A DNA stretch of 11,970 bases from Bacteroidota bacterium (GTDB lineage: Bacteria; Bacteroidota; Ignavibacteria; Ignavibacteriales; Ignavibacteriaceae), in the NCBI GenBank assembly GCA_023406915.1, contig JAEXTR010000388.1, forward strand, positions 1 through 11,970, read 5' to 3'. The position numbers and the translations under genes were made by a program. Below, in pieces: positions 1-6,631 of this stretch. Position 1 is the first letter of the stretch; each line of letters begins with the position of its first letter. The notes under the pieces were generated by a model, which was not told where the DNA came from, did no database searches, and was given only the letters and a program-made list of their open reading frames with translations.

Positions 1-609
1 CGAAACGGTCTCTTACCGGAGCTCATCTTCCAGATTCAATACAAATCTGGCGGCTTGTTTCTGGGTGGTGGTGCAGAGTATAAAAGTTTAAGACCTCGCC
101 AGACTACAACAAAGAATATCGTAACCACGGAACGTGTCAATAGTTACGCTGTCAATGGTTATGTAAAACTTCCGATAGGGGATGTCACCGCAAGACTCAA
201 TGCCGCCTACGGTGGTAATATGAGTGACGTCACCATGATCGGTGGTTACGCAGTTACCGGGCTGGATACGGTTACTGGAATTGAAACCTACAGCCCTGTG
301 AAAACCCTCTCGCTTGCAGCAGACCTTTCCTACGGTAAGGAGCTCGAACTGGGTCTTTTCTTTGGTTACACAAAGAATCTGGGAGCAGATGAAAACTACG
401 CCGGAGCCTTTTTTGGCAGAAATAATGATATCGATGCCGCATTCAGGATTTCGCCCCGTATTCAGCTCTCACAAGGGAAGACGCGCTTCTCCCTTGAATT
501 GGAACATACCTCTGCCGCATACGGTGCCACCGATGCACAGGGAAAAGTAAGTAATACAAAGCAGTATGCAAATACACGTGTAAATTTTGCCGCCTACTAT
601 TTCTTTTAA
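1..609 (+). CDS. Outer-membrane beta-barrel porin-like protein, C-terminal part (5' end outside window)
   Basis: The reading frame is open from base 1 and stops with TAA at 607-609, so this is the last 202 residues of a longer protein. No start is assigned: the first possible internal start (TTG at 55) lies inside what looks like a beta-strand. The sequence alternates polar and aromatic/hydrophobic residues in repeated strands (for example GGLFLGGGAEYKSL, LELGLFFGYTKNLG) separated by Gly/Asn/Asp-rich turns, and ends in AAYYFF with a terminal Phe. This is the classic signature for outer-membrane barrel assembly. The GYTKNLG strand, the RNNDID segment and the C-terminal strand pattern remind me of DcaP-like porins annotated in Bacteroidota, but that is recall, not a search. 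It probably forms a passive channel for small solutes. It lies 24 bases upstream of a chemoreceptor gene on the same strand, with no terminator between, so the two are probably co-transcribed. Confidence 0.72.
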   Translation, partial: RNGLLPELIFQIQYKSGGLFLGGGAEYKSLRPRQTTTKNIVTTERVNSYAVNGYVKLPIGDVTARLNAAYGGNMSDVTMIGGYAVTGLDTVTGIETYSPVKTLSLAADLSYGKELELGLFFGYTKNLGADENYAGAFFGRNNDIDAAFRISPRIQLSQGKTRFSLELEHTSAAYGATDAQGKVSNTKQYANTRVNFAAYYFF

Positions 610-623
610 CACAACAAGAAACC

Positions 624-627
624 GGAG
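624..627 (+). promoter_or_regulatory. Ribosome binding site for the chemoreceptor gene
   Basis: GGAG lies 6 bases before the ATG at 634. It supports this ATG as the true start of the chemoreceptor reading frame and suggests translation from a transcript shared with the upstream porin-like gene. Confidence 0.6.
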
Positions 628-633
628 ATTCTT

Positions 634-885
634 ATGAAAAGATTCAGTGATTGGCGCATCAATTACAAGATGGGTGCGCTTATTGTTTCTGCCCTCCTTC
701 CTGTGATTTTTGTCTTTTTCTTTAAGGTGCTTCCTGATACGGAAGAACAGTTCCTTGAAGATAAAAAGCGCGAAATCAAGAGCGTTGTTGAAGCCGGATA
801 TAATGTCCTGGAAATTTACTATCAACGGGTCCAATCAGGTGAACTCACCATGGAGGATGCCGAGTTGAAGATGGTAATGAACTGA
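634..885 (+). CDS. Methyl-accepting chemotaxis protein, N-terminal fragment (frameshifted)
   Basis: This open frame has an ATG with a good ribosome binding site and encodes a short cytoplasmic N-terminus, a first transmembrane helix at about residues 12-33 (GALIVSALLPVIFVFFF core), and then the start of a periplasmic alpha-helical Cache (sCache_2-like) domain (DTEEQFLEDKKREIKSVVEA, then YNVLEIYYQRVQSGELTMEDA). It stops at TGA 883-885 after 83 codons, in the middle of the sensor domain. From about 861 onward the frame ending at 2540 carries the expected continuation (LNTYRYAGKEYYF and so on). Joining the two with one extra base gives a continuous Cache domain of normal spacing. I read this as the front half of one chemoreceptor gene broken by a one-base loss or a sequencing error. 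A stand-alone 83-residue membrane protein is unlikely. Confidence 0.7.
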   Translation: MKRFSDWRINYKMGALIVSALLPVIFVFFFKVLPDTEEQFLEDKKREIKSVVEAGYNVLEIYYQRVQSGELTMEDAELKMVMN

Positions 886-1028
886 ATACTTACCGCTATG
901 CCGGTAAAGAATACTACTTTGCGTATGATCTGCAGGGTGTTACCAAAGCGCTCGGATCTGATGCAAAGCTCGTAGGTACAAATCGATATGACATTAAGGA
1001 CAAGAAAGATAACTTCTTCCTCAGAGAT

Positions 1029-2540
1029 ATGATCAACTTGGTCAAAACCAACGGTGAGGGATTCGTAACCTATTACTATCCCAAGCTTGGTGAGACCGAA
1101 GCATCCCCAAAGATATCATTTGTGAAGATGCATCCTGGCTGGAAGATTTTCATTGGGAGCGGTCTTTACCTTGATGATGTGGATGCCAACATCGCAGCCT
1201 TTACCACGAACCTGCTGATTACTATTGGTATAGCAGTGCTGATCGCTGCCATTCTTGGGTACTTTATCATGCGCCTCATTGTAAAGCCAATTCTTGCGCT
1301 CAATATCGCTGCAGAGAAAGCCGCTGCAGGCGACTACTCTGTTGAGACAAAGGTCGAATCGAAAGACGAAATCGGCACTCTTGGACTTGCATTTAACAAA
1401 ATGCTGAAAACGATAGCTTCTTCCATTGAAGAGGTAACAGCAAAACAGGCTGATGCAGAGCGCTCTGCCATTGAAGCAAAACAGGCACAGGAAAAAGCCG
1501 AAAAACAGGAAGACTATCTGAAATCATCTGTTGAAGTTATCCTGGGTGAGATGCAGAAGTTTTCTGCCGGTGACCTAACCGTAGAACTGGATGAGAAAGA
1601 TAAAGGCATCATCGGCGACCTGTTCCGCGGGTTTAATCGTGCTGTTCAGAATGTCCGCTCAATGCTGATCCGTGTGCATGAAGCCGTACAGGCTACTGCC
1701 AGTGCATCCACTGAAATTTCTTCCAGTACAGAAGAACTTGCTGCCGGTATGCAGGAGCAGAGTCAACAGGTAGATGAAGTAGCAGGTGCCGTTGAAGAAA
1801 TGACAAAAACGATCATTGAAACCTCTCGTAACGCTTCCGGTGCAGCAGATGCGTCGAAGAACGCAGGCAGCACAGCTGGTGTCGGTGGTAATGTGGTTAA
1901 GGATACCATCCAGGGTATGAACCGCATCGCTGATGTTGTGCAACATTCAGCTGAAACCGTGCTTGCACTTGGCAAGAGCAGTGAGCAGATCGGGGAGATT
2001 ATCCAGGTAATTGATGATATTGCTGATCAGACCAATCTGCTGGCACTCAATGCCGCCATCGAGGCAGCGCGTGCCGGTGAGCAGGGCAGGGGCTTTGCGG
2101 TGGTTGCTGACGAAGTCAGAAAGCTGGCTGAGCGTACCACGAAAGCTACCAAGGAAATCGCTGATATGATCAAGACAATTCAACGCGAAACCTCCGGTGC
2201 TGTGACCAGTATGCAGCAGGGCAGGGAGGAAGTTGACCGCGGTAAAACGCTTGCAGACTCTGCGGGTAAATCTCTGAATGAAATCATATCTGCTACCGTG
2301 CAGGTGGGAGACCTGATCAGTCAGGTTGCCACAGCATCCGAAGAGCAGTCGAGTGCCGCAGAGCAGATTTCGAAGAGTATCGAAAGCATGCGCTCCGTCA
2401 CCCGTGAATCAGCAACCGGTATCTCACAGATAGCACGTGCTTCTGAAGATCTCAACCGGTTAACTCACCAGCTCGAGGAACTGATGAGCGAGTTCCGTAT
2501 CTCCGGTCAGGAAACAGGACGGAAACGCCTTTATTCATAA
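1029..2540 (+). CDS. Methyl-accepting chemotaxis protein (Cache-HAMP-MCP signal), main part of a frameshifted gene
   Basis: This is the main part of a transmembrane chemoreceptor that passes ligand signals to CheA/CheW. The first ATG in this frame is at 1029, but the frame is open from 843 and bases 861-1028 clearly encode more of the Cache domain (RYAGKEYYFAYDLQGV and onward). The natural gene therefore starts at 634. Numbering from 1029: the end of the Cache domain is at 1-55 (GEGFVTYYYP, ending WKIFIGSGLYLDDVD); the second membrane helix is at about 58-82; HAMP is at about 83-135; a Gln/Glu/Ala-rich coiled coil with a second HAMP-like segment (FSAGDLTVELDEKDKG) is at about 137-210; and the signalling domain is at about 215-490. 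Its hairpin tip is canonical at about 324-370 (ADQTNLLALNAAIEAARAG, E351, GRGFAVVADEVRKLAERT). The C-terminus ends RKRLYS and has no NWETF-type CheR/CheB tether. Translation from 1029 alone would lack the first membrane helix and most of the sensor domain. Confidence 0.93.
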   Translation: MINLVKTNGEGFVTYYYPKLGETEASPKISFVKMHPGWKIFIGSGLYLDDVDANIAAFTTNLLITIGIAVLIAAILGYFIMRLIVKPILALNIAAEKAAAGDYSVETKVESKDEIGTLGLAFNKMLKTIASSIEEVTAKQADAERSAIEAKQAQEKAEKQEDYLKSSVEVILGEMQKFSAGDLTVELDEKDKGIIGDLFRGFNRAVQNVRSMLIRVHEAVQATASASTEISSSTEELAAGMQEQSQQVDEVAGAVEEMTKTIIETSRNASGAADASKNAGSTAGVGGNVVKDTIQGMNRIADVVQHSAETVLALGKSSEQIGEIIQVIDDIADQTNLLALNAAIEAARAGEQGRGFAVVADEVRKLAERTTKATKEIADMIKTIQRETSGAVTSMQQGREEVDRGKTLADSAGKSLNEIISATVQVGDLISQVATASEEQSSAAEQISKSIESMRSVTRESATGISQIARASEDLNRLTHQLEELMSEFRISGQETGRKRLYS

Positions 2541-2570
2541 TCAATACAAATCATCTGATTACAATCTTTA

Positions 2571-2597
2571 GGCTGCTCCTCAAGGGCAGCCTTTTTT
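2571..2597 (+). terminator. Rho-independent terminator after the chemoreceptor gene
   Basis: GGCTGC at 2571-2576 pairs perfectly with GCAGCC at 2586-2591. The stem can extend inward by C2578-G2584 and a T-G pair, leaving a 5-base loop. Six T residues follow at 2592-2597. It sits 30 bases after the stop codon at 2540 and would end the porin-chemoreceptor transcript. Confidence 0.88.
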
Positions 2598-2617
2598 ATT
2601 CTTCTCCGTATTCATAC

Positions 2618-2646
2618 AAAAAAAAACCGCCCCGTTTCCGGGGCGG
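2618..2646 (-). terminator. Rho-independent terminator after the TonB-dependent receptor gene
   Basis: On the minus strand an 8-bp GC-rich stem (CCGCCCCG at 2627-2634 pairing with CGGGGCGG at 2639-2646) closes a 4-base loop and is followed by a run of nine U residues (A tract 2618-2626 on the plus strand). It lies 33 bases beyond the receptor stop codon. It is oriented opposite to, and 20 bases from, the chemoreceptor terminator, so the convergent genes are insulated from each other. Confidence 0.92.
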
Positions 2647-2678
2647 CTTCTCATAAAAGGTATGAAACCTATTTATCA

Positions 2679-5600
2679 TTAGTTGAAAGTATAGCGTACG
2701 CCAAGCTGGATTCGATATACATCATTAATGTTTGCTGAAGGCTGGAAGGTCTCGGAAATAAGGTTTTCACCAATATTCCGTAAACGGTAGAGTGCCTTAC
2801 CCTGTGCATCAGCACCTCTGGAGGTCAGAGGCTGTGAAGCAACAATGGCATCACCAACACCCCAGCTGCTGCTGAGCAGATTGGTGAAGTTCAGGATATC
2901 AACGCGGAACTGGAGTGAATTCTTCTTACCTAAGAAGTCAGCATAAAACTCCTGGATAAAGCTGAGGTCAGCGCGCCATACCATTGGCATGAAAGCAGCG
3001 TTTCTCTCGGCATATTTACCACGGTTCTTGCTCAGGTATTCATCCTGACCGATGTATGCATCCCATGCAGCTTTCTGCTGGTCAACAGTGAACTTTACGG
3101 ATTTACCACTTACCGTTACAGTGTACTCTTCAAAGTTCATTTCGCTCTGATCTTTTGGGATATAGATCAGGTCGTTGCTGGTTCCGCCGTCACCATTGAG
3201 GTCACCACTGAAGGTGTAACTGAAGTTACCCTGTGTGTAACCTTCAACGAATACGGTGACAGTGGAGGTACCGAATTTGAAGTAATCAAGTGAATAGCTG
3301 AGTGCAGCGAAAATTCTGTGTCCGGGTGAGTAAGCTGAGAAAGAGACACCAGGATTGTTTGGGTTACCGGAATGCTGGTTATTGTTCCAGCTGCCGAATG
3401 CGATGGAGCCCGGATCAACAGTGTTTTTTGCTTCGCCATAGTTATAGGCAGCCTTGAAGTACCAGTTATCAGCAAATGGCTTTTCAATAGCAGCAGTAAT
3501 GCTCCAGTTGTAGCCTTCGCTCTGGTTCTTCAGTACAACAGCGTTGTCAATCTTGGAAACGATCTTGTTGGAACCAGTCCAGCGTGGTCTGGTGTCAGGT
3601 CCGGTGAAGGCACCGTTAGCTGATTTCAGGTTAGCATTGATGTAGTAAATGCCATTAACATCTTTTCCATAGATAAATTCAGCTGAAGCAATAAGCCCGA
3701 GGAAAGGAAGACGCTGATCAACACCAATATTGGTTCTCCAGATCTGCGGGAATCTGAAGTCGGGATCGGTGAGTGCGAGTTCGTATGCTGAAGCAGGCTT
3801 GCCTGATACATTTGTTGGTTTATAACGGTCAATGTTAGGATTGAAAGGACGTTTGCGGGTATTATCCAGTCTTTCAAAGCCAGTCATCACACCATTGTTA
3901 CCGATCTGGTTGGAAATCCATACGTATGCGGGTCTGCCGGTAAAGATACCAGTACCGCCACGCACCTGGGTCTGCTTATCACCAAATACATCCCAGTTAA
4001 ACCCGATACGGGGTGAAATCAGGATATTGGCATCAGGCAGCTTGCTGGTGCTGTAACGCACAGTTTTTCCGTTTTCATCCATGAAGTTCATGGTATCAAC
4101 TTCGGCATTCTTGAAGCCGGTTTCATCAAAGATAGGCAGGTCAAGTCTGATACCAGCGATAACACTGAGGTTATCCATAACCTGGAAGTTATCCTGAGCA
4201 TATAAACCGGTATAAAGAACTTTCAGAGGCTGAATTGGTTTTTCCTGACCAGGAATATTTGACCAGCGCACCTGGAATCTACGCAGCTGCACATCGGAGG
4301 TATCGCGGTTAGGATTTGCCAGGTAACCCTGTGCATCCTTATAGAAGTCTGCCAGTGAGTTATACACATAAGCGCTCTGTGAGCCAGGGAAGAAGACGTT
4401 CTCTGATTCATAACGCTCAACACTTAAACCAAAGGTGAGTGCATGATTACCAAGATACCAGGTGGTATTGTTCTGTAACTGGTAACTCTTGTAACGGAGT
4501 TCGTTATTCGGGGTGAATGGTTCGAAACCGAATGAAGTGTAGACTGATCCGGTCTCAAGAATGTCCACAAACGGAAACATCGTACCCATGGATTCACGGC
4601 TCTCATCATTGTAAGTGTAGCCGACAATCAGGTTGTTTGTGAGGTTGCTGGAAATGATTGAGTTCCATTCACCAACGATTGAGCGGATGTCTTCAAGAAT
4701 CTTGTAGTTTGAGTTCTGGAAGTTCAGACCCTGAAGGTTTGAACGGCGGGTGCCAAAGCCCAGTGAGCTGGAGTTTGAGAGAAGCACATCAGTGTACGAA
4801 TCCAGATGGGTGTAGCGAAGGCTGATCTTGTTAGAATTGTCAAGGTTGTAATCCAATTTGAACAGGAACCTTGTGGAAGGTGTCTCAAAATCATATCCCT
4901 GATACGGTCCGGTTTCGTAATTGAAATTGGACTTCAGGAAGGTGCTCAGTGAATCAAGCTGACGTGCAAGCACGCGGGTAACATTACCGCCGATTGCCTG
5001 AGTTCCATCGTTTGCCAGGAATGTAGTTCCGGGTTGAGTCAGCTTATCAGTTTCAAAGTTGGCAAAGAAGAAGAGTTTGTTTTCAATGATCGGGCCACCA
5101 ACGCGGAGACCGAACTGATTGAACTTGAATGTACCAACATTGATAACAGCGTCTTTTGCCTTTTCACCAACCATATCGTTATTACGATAGTTGTAATAGA
5201 CAGACCCACTGTATTCATTGGTACCACTCTTGGTTACAGAGTTCACACCTGCACCAACGAAGTTGCCCTGGCGAACATCGAATGGGGAGATATTAACCTG
5301 AATCTGCTCAACTGCATCCAGTGAGATTGGTGATACACCGGTTCTGTCGCCGGGAAGACCGGCAAGACCGAAGGAATTATTGAAATAAGAACCGTCAATA
5401 GTGATATTATTCAAACGATTGTCAATACCGCCAAAAGAGGAGTTTCTGCCAAACTGTGGTGTAAGTCTGGTGACATCTTCCATCCTTCTGGAGATCGTAG
5501 GAAGCCGTTCAATGCTTTCACGTTTGATATTGGTTGAAGTTCCGGTTCTGTCTGCACTAATGATTTCGCCACGTTCAGCGGTGATGGTGATTTCGCCTAC

Positions 5601-5957
5601 CTGAAGTGCATCCTCAGATAATACAAATTCTACGCTGAAGTTTTGACCCAGTTCAAGATACACATTTTCTATGGTCTGTTTTGAGTAACCGACGTACGAT
5701 GCAGTGACCTTGTACGGGCCGCCAACACGAAGTCCGGGTACGTTAAACTTGCCGTCCAAACGGGCAGCAGAGCCATATACGGTACCTGATGGTTCATGCA
5801 GAACTACGATGTTTGCTGCTGGAAGTGGTTCTCCGTTCCTGTCCTTCACAACACCACTCATACTGCCTGTGGTGATAACCTGTGCGTCCAGTGAACTCAG
5901 AAAACCAAAGCTTACAACAATGGCAATCATTGTAAGAATCAGTCGAGTTTTGTTCAT
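2679..5957 (-). CDS. Oar-like TonB-dependent outer-membrane receptor with N-terminal carboxypeptidase-regulatory-like domain
   Basis: This is a 1092-residue outer-membrane receptor of the TonB-dependent superfamily, closest in style to Oar/Cna-type proteins. A Sec signal peptide covers residues 1-26 (MNKTRLILTMIAIVVSFGF, then SSLDAQ). Residues about 31-115 form a carboxypeptidase regulatory-like beta-sandwich (SGVVKDRNGEPLPAANIVV; ARLDGKFNVPGLRVGGPYKV; SYVGYSKQTI). The plug domain is at about 143-250 (IERLPTISRRMEDVTRLTP, NNITIDGSYFNN, LDAVEQIQVNISPFDVRQG, VNSVTKSGTNEYSGSVYYN). The rest is a large barrel with the Oar-type SNDLIYIP segment near residue 925 preceded by DLNGDGGT, and it ends in GVRYTFN, with Phe as penultimate residue. 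I see no clear TonB box and cannot tell the substrate, which could be peptide, glycan or another large ligand. The start is supported by AAGGAG 6 bases upstream. No SusD-like partner lies next to it. It is transcribed divergently from the secreted phosphodiesterase gene and ends at a strong terminator. Confidence 0.93.
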   Translation of the reverse strand: MNKTRLILTMIAIVVSFGFLSSLDAQVITTGSMSGVVKDRNGEPLPAANIVVLHEPSGTVYGSAARLDGKFNVPGLRVGGPYKVTASYVGYSKQTIENVYLELGQNFSVEFVLSEDALQVGEITITAERGEIISADRTGTSTNIKRESIERLPTISRRMEDVTRLTPQFGRNSSFGGIDNRLNNITIDGSYFNNSFGLAGLPGDRTGVSPISLDAVEQIQVNISPFDVRQGNFVGAGVNSVTKSGTNEYSGSVYYNYRNNDMVGEKAKDAVINVGTFKFNQFGLRVGGPIIENKLFFFANFETDKLTQPGTTFLANDGTQAIGGNVTRVLARQLDSLSTFLKSNFNYETGPYQGYDFETPSTRFLFKLDYNLDNSNKISLRYTHLDSYTDVLLSNSSSLGFGTRRSNLQGLNFQNSNYKILEDIRSIVGEWNSIISSNLTNNLIVGYTYNDESRESMGTMFPFVDILETGSVYTSFGFEPFTPNNELRYKSYQLQNNTTWYLGNHALTFGLSVERYESENVFFPGSQSAYVYNSLADFYKDAQGYLANPNRDTSDVQLRRFQVRWSNIPGQEKPIQPLKVLYTGLYAQDNFQVMDNLSVIAGIRLDLPIFDETGFKNAEVDTMNFMDENGKTVRYSTSKLPDANILISPRIGFNWDVFGDKQTQVRGGTGIFTGRPAYVWISNQIGNNGVMTGFERLDNTRKRPFNPNIDRYKPTNVSGKPASAYELALTDPDFRFPQIWRTNIGVDQRLPFLGLIASAEFIYGKDVNGIYYINANLKSANGAFTGPDTRPRWTGSNKIVSKIDNAVVLKNQSEGYNWSITAAIEKPFADNWYFKAAYNYGEAKNTVDPGSIAFGSWNNNQHSGNPNNPGVSFSAYSPGHRIFAALSYSLDYFKFGTSTVTVFVEGYTQGNFSYTFSGDLNGDGGTSNDLIYIPKDQSEMNFEEYTVTVSGKSVKFTVDQQKAAWDAYIGQDEYLSKNRGKYAERNAAFMPMVWRADLSFIQEFYADFLGKKNSLQFRVDILNFTNLLSSSWGVGDAIVASQPLTSRGADAQGKALYRLRNIGENLISETFQPSANINDVYRIQLGVRYTFN

Positions 5958-5963
5958 ACACTA

Positions 5964-5969
5964 CTCCTT
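5964..5969 (-). promoter_or_regulatory. Ribosome binding site of the TonB-dependent receptor gene
   Basis: AAGGAG on the minus strand lies 6 bases ahead of the ATG at 5957. It is the strongest Shine-Dalgarno match in the window and fixes the receptor start that precedes the signal peptide. Confidence 0.75.
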
Positions 5970-6554
5970 TTTATGGTAAATGTGCGCCTTCTCCATCATA
6001 CTTTGCAATTGCCAAAGCGTGGCTGCAGAAAGTCGCATAGTGATTGTATTAGGTAAATAAAAAAATCTCCGGCTTTAAAGGTATCATTCGGGCGCCTCAC
6101 CTGAAAGAGAGCCTGGGAAACTTAACGATTTCATAATTCCTGCTCACAAACTGCCTGGCTGATATTTCTCTCTGTTATAACCCACAACCCACAACCATAC
6201 TGCACAATCCTGATCATCCCACAAGGGATCAGAATTGCAGATAAGGTTTTGGCAGATAAAAGAGTTTTGGATTGAGTGTGGGTAGCGGTATTGATAGAAT
6301 TGAGGTAAAGGCTGACAGTATGCGTGTGTGAGTTTGCATGTGTGTCATAGATACGCTCACATCACCGGGTAATGATGATACGGGTTGAAGTTGAACGATA
6401 CAGAGACACAATTCATGGTGCAGTACACTCTCAATTTATCTTGTAAGCTTACGCAAGCTAATAGATTTTTTTCAAAAAATGAAAAAAGAAATTTTTAAAA
6501 TTTTTGCCTGAGTTTCAGAATTTTCCACTTTTCTTTCTATCTTCCTTTTTCGGG

Positions 6555-6585
6555 TTGGCAGACACTGTTTTTCTTTCTATTTTTG
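6555..6585 (+). promoter_or_regulatory. Candidate Bacteroidota-type promoter (TTG-N20-TAnnTTTG) for the phosphodiesterase gene
   Basis: TATTTTTG at 6578-6585 is an exact match to the TAnnTTTG -7 element known for the primary sigma factor of Bacteroidota. TTGGCA at 6555-6560 provides an upstream TTG 20 bases away. Initiation would fall near 6590-6592, giving a leader of about 40 bases that begins at the 6593-6620 stem-loop. The assignment rests on motif match and position only. Short AT-rich motifs occur by chance, and it is uncertain that this lineage uses the same consensus. Confidence 0.42.
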
Positions 6586-6592
6586 AAAGAAA
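6570..6592. repeat. Inverted repeat TTTCTTTC / GAAAGAAA overlapping the candidate -7 element
   Basis: A perfect 8-bp inverted repeat has arms 6570-6577 and 6585-6592 and a 7-base spacer TATTTTT that contains most of the candidate promoter -7 box. It could be a repressor operator or a hairpin. The arms are purine/pyrimidine simple sequence, so chance is a real alternative. Confidence 0.5.
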
Positions 6593-6620
6593 GTTCAGGG
6601 TGCTGCTTTGCATCCTGAAC
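6593..6620 (+). promoter_or_regulatory. Stem-loop in the 5' leader of the phosphodiesterase gene
   Basis: GTTCAGG at 6593-6599 pairs perfectly with CCTGAAC at 6614-6620. The stem continues inward through a G-T pair and TGC/GCA, giving 11 paired positions and a 6-base loop TGCTTT at 6604-6609. It ends 11 bases before the ATG at 6632 and directly abuts the inverted repeat at 6570-6592. No T run follows on the plus strand, so it is not a normal terminator there. On the minus strand it is followed only by a broken pyrimidine tract. A 5'-end stabilising stem, a protein-binding leader or a translational control element would all fit. Confidence 0.55.
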
Positions 6621-6631
6621 GGTTTGCCTGA

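Larger units (their letters stand above)
5958..6631. other. Divergent intergenic region with no convincing gene
   Basis: These 674 bases separate the receptor (leftward) from the phosphodiesterase (rightward). The only open frame of any length, on the minus strand at 6229-6411, has no recognisable protein character. Visible structure from left to right: an interrupted inverted repeat CTTTG-7-CAAAG at 6001-6017 in the receptor leader; a two-copy CCCACAA tandem at 6181-6194; a TGAT..CCC-ACAA-GGGATCA inverted repeat at 6211-6231; two near-identical TGCrTGTGTG boxes at 6321-6330 and 6335-6344; a 10-bp palindrome GTAAGCTTAC at 6443-6452; an AT-rich tract at about 6459-6505; and then a promoter-like and hairpin-rich segment at 6529-6620, described separately. 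The receptor promoter must lie in the left part, but I could not pick a convincing one. Confidence 0.6.

Noticed and set aside
469..834. 121-residue minus-strand open frame across the porin-chemoreceptor junction
   Set aside because: It is antisense to two convincingly coding plus-strand genes, and its composition matches a reverse-frame shadow.
862..885. Programmed ribosomal frameshift in the chemoreceptor
   Set aside because: There is no slippery heptamer, homopolymer or downstream stem-loop at the junction, and chemoreceptors are not known for this mechanism.
6076..6083. Minus-strand TACCTTTA as a possible -7 element for the receptor gene
   Set aside because: It has one mismatch to TAnnTTTG and no TTG at a suitable distance upstream.
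6181..6194. Two tandem copies of CCCACAA
   Set aside because: Only two short copies; no array and no extension, so no case for a satellite, iteron origin or CRISPR.
6327..6361. TGTGAG ... CTCACA arms resembling a CRP/FNR-type operator
   Set aside because: The arms are separated by 23 bases, far more than the 6 (CRP) or 4 (FNR) of such operators.
6229..6411. 60-residue open frame on the minus strand inside the divergent intergenic region
   Set aside because: It has no ribosome binding site, no recognisable domain, and low-complexity TG-rich coding sequence. It looks like chance.
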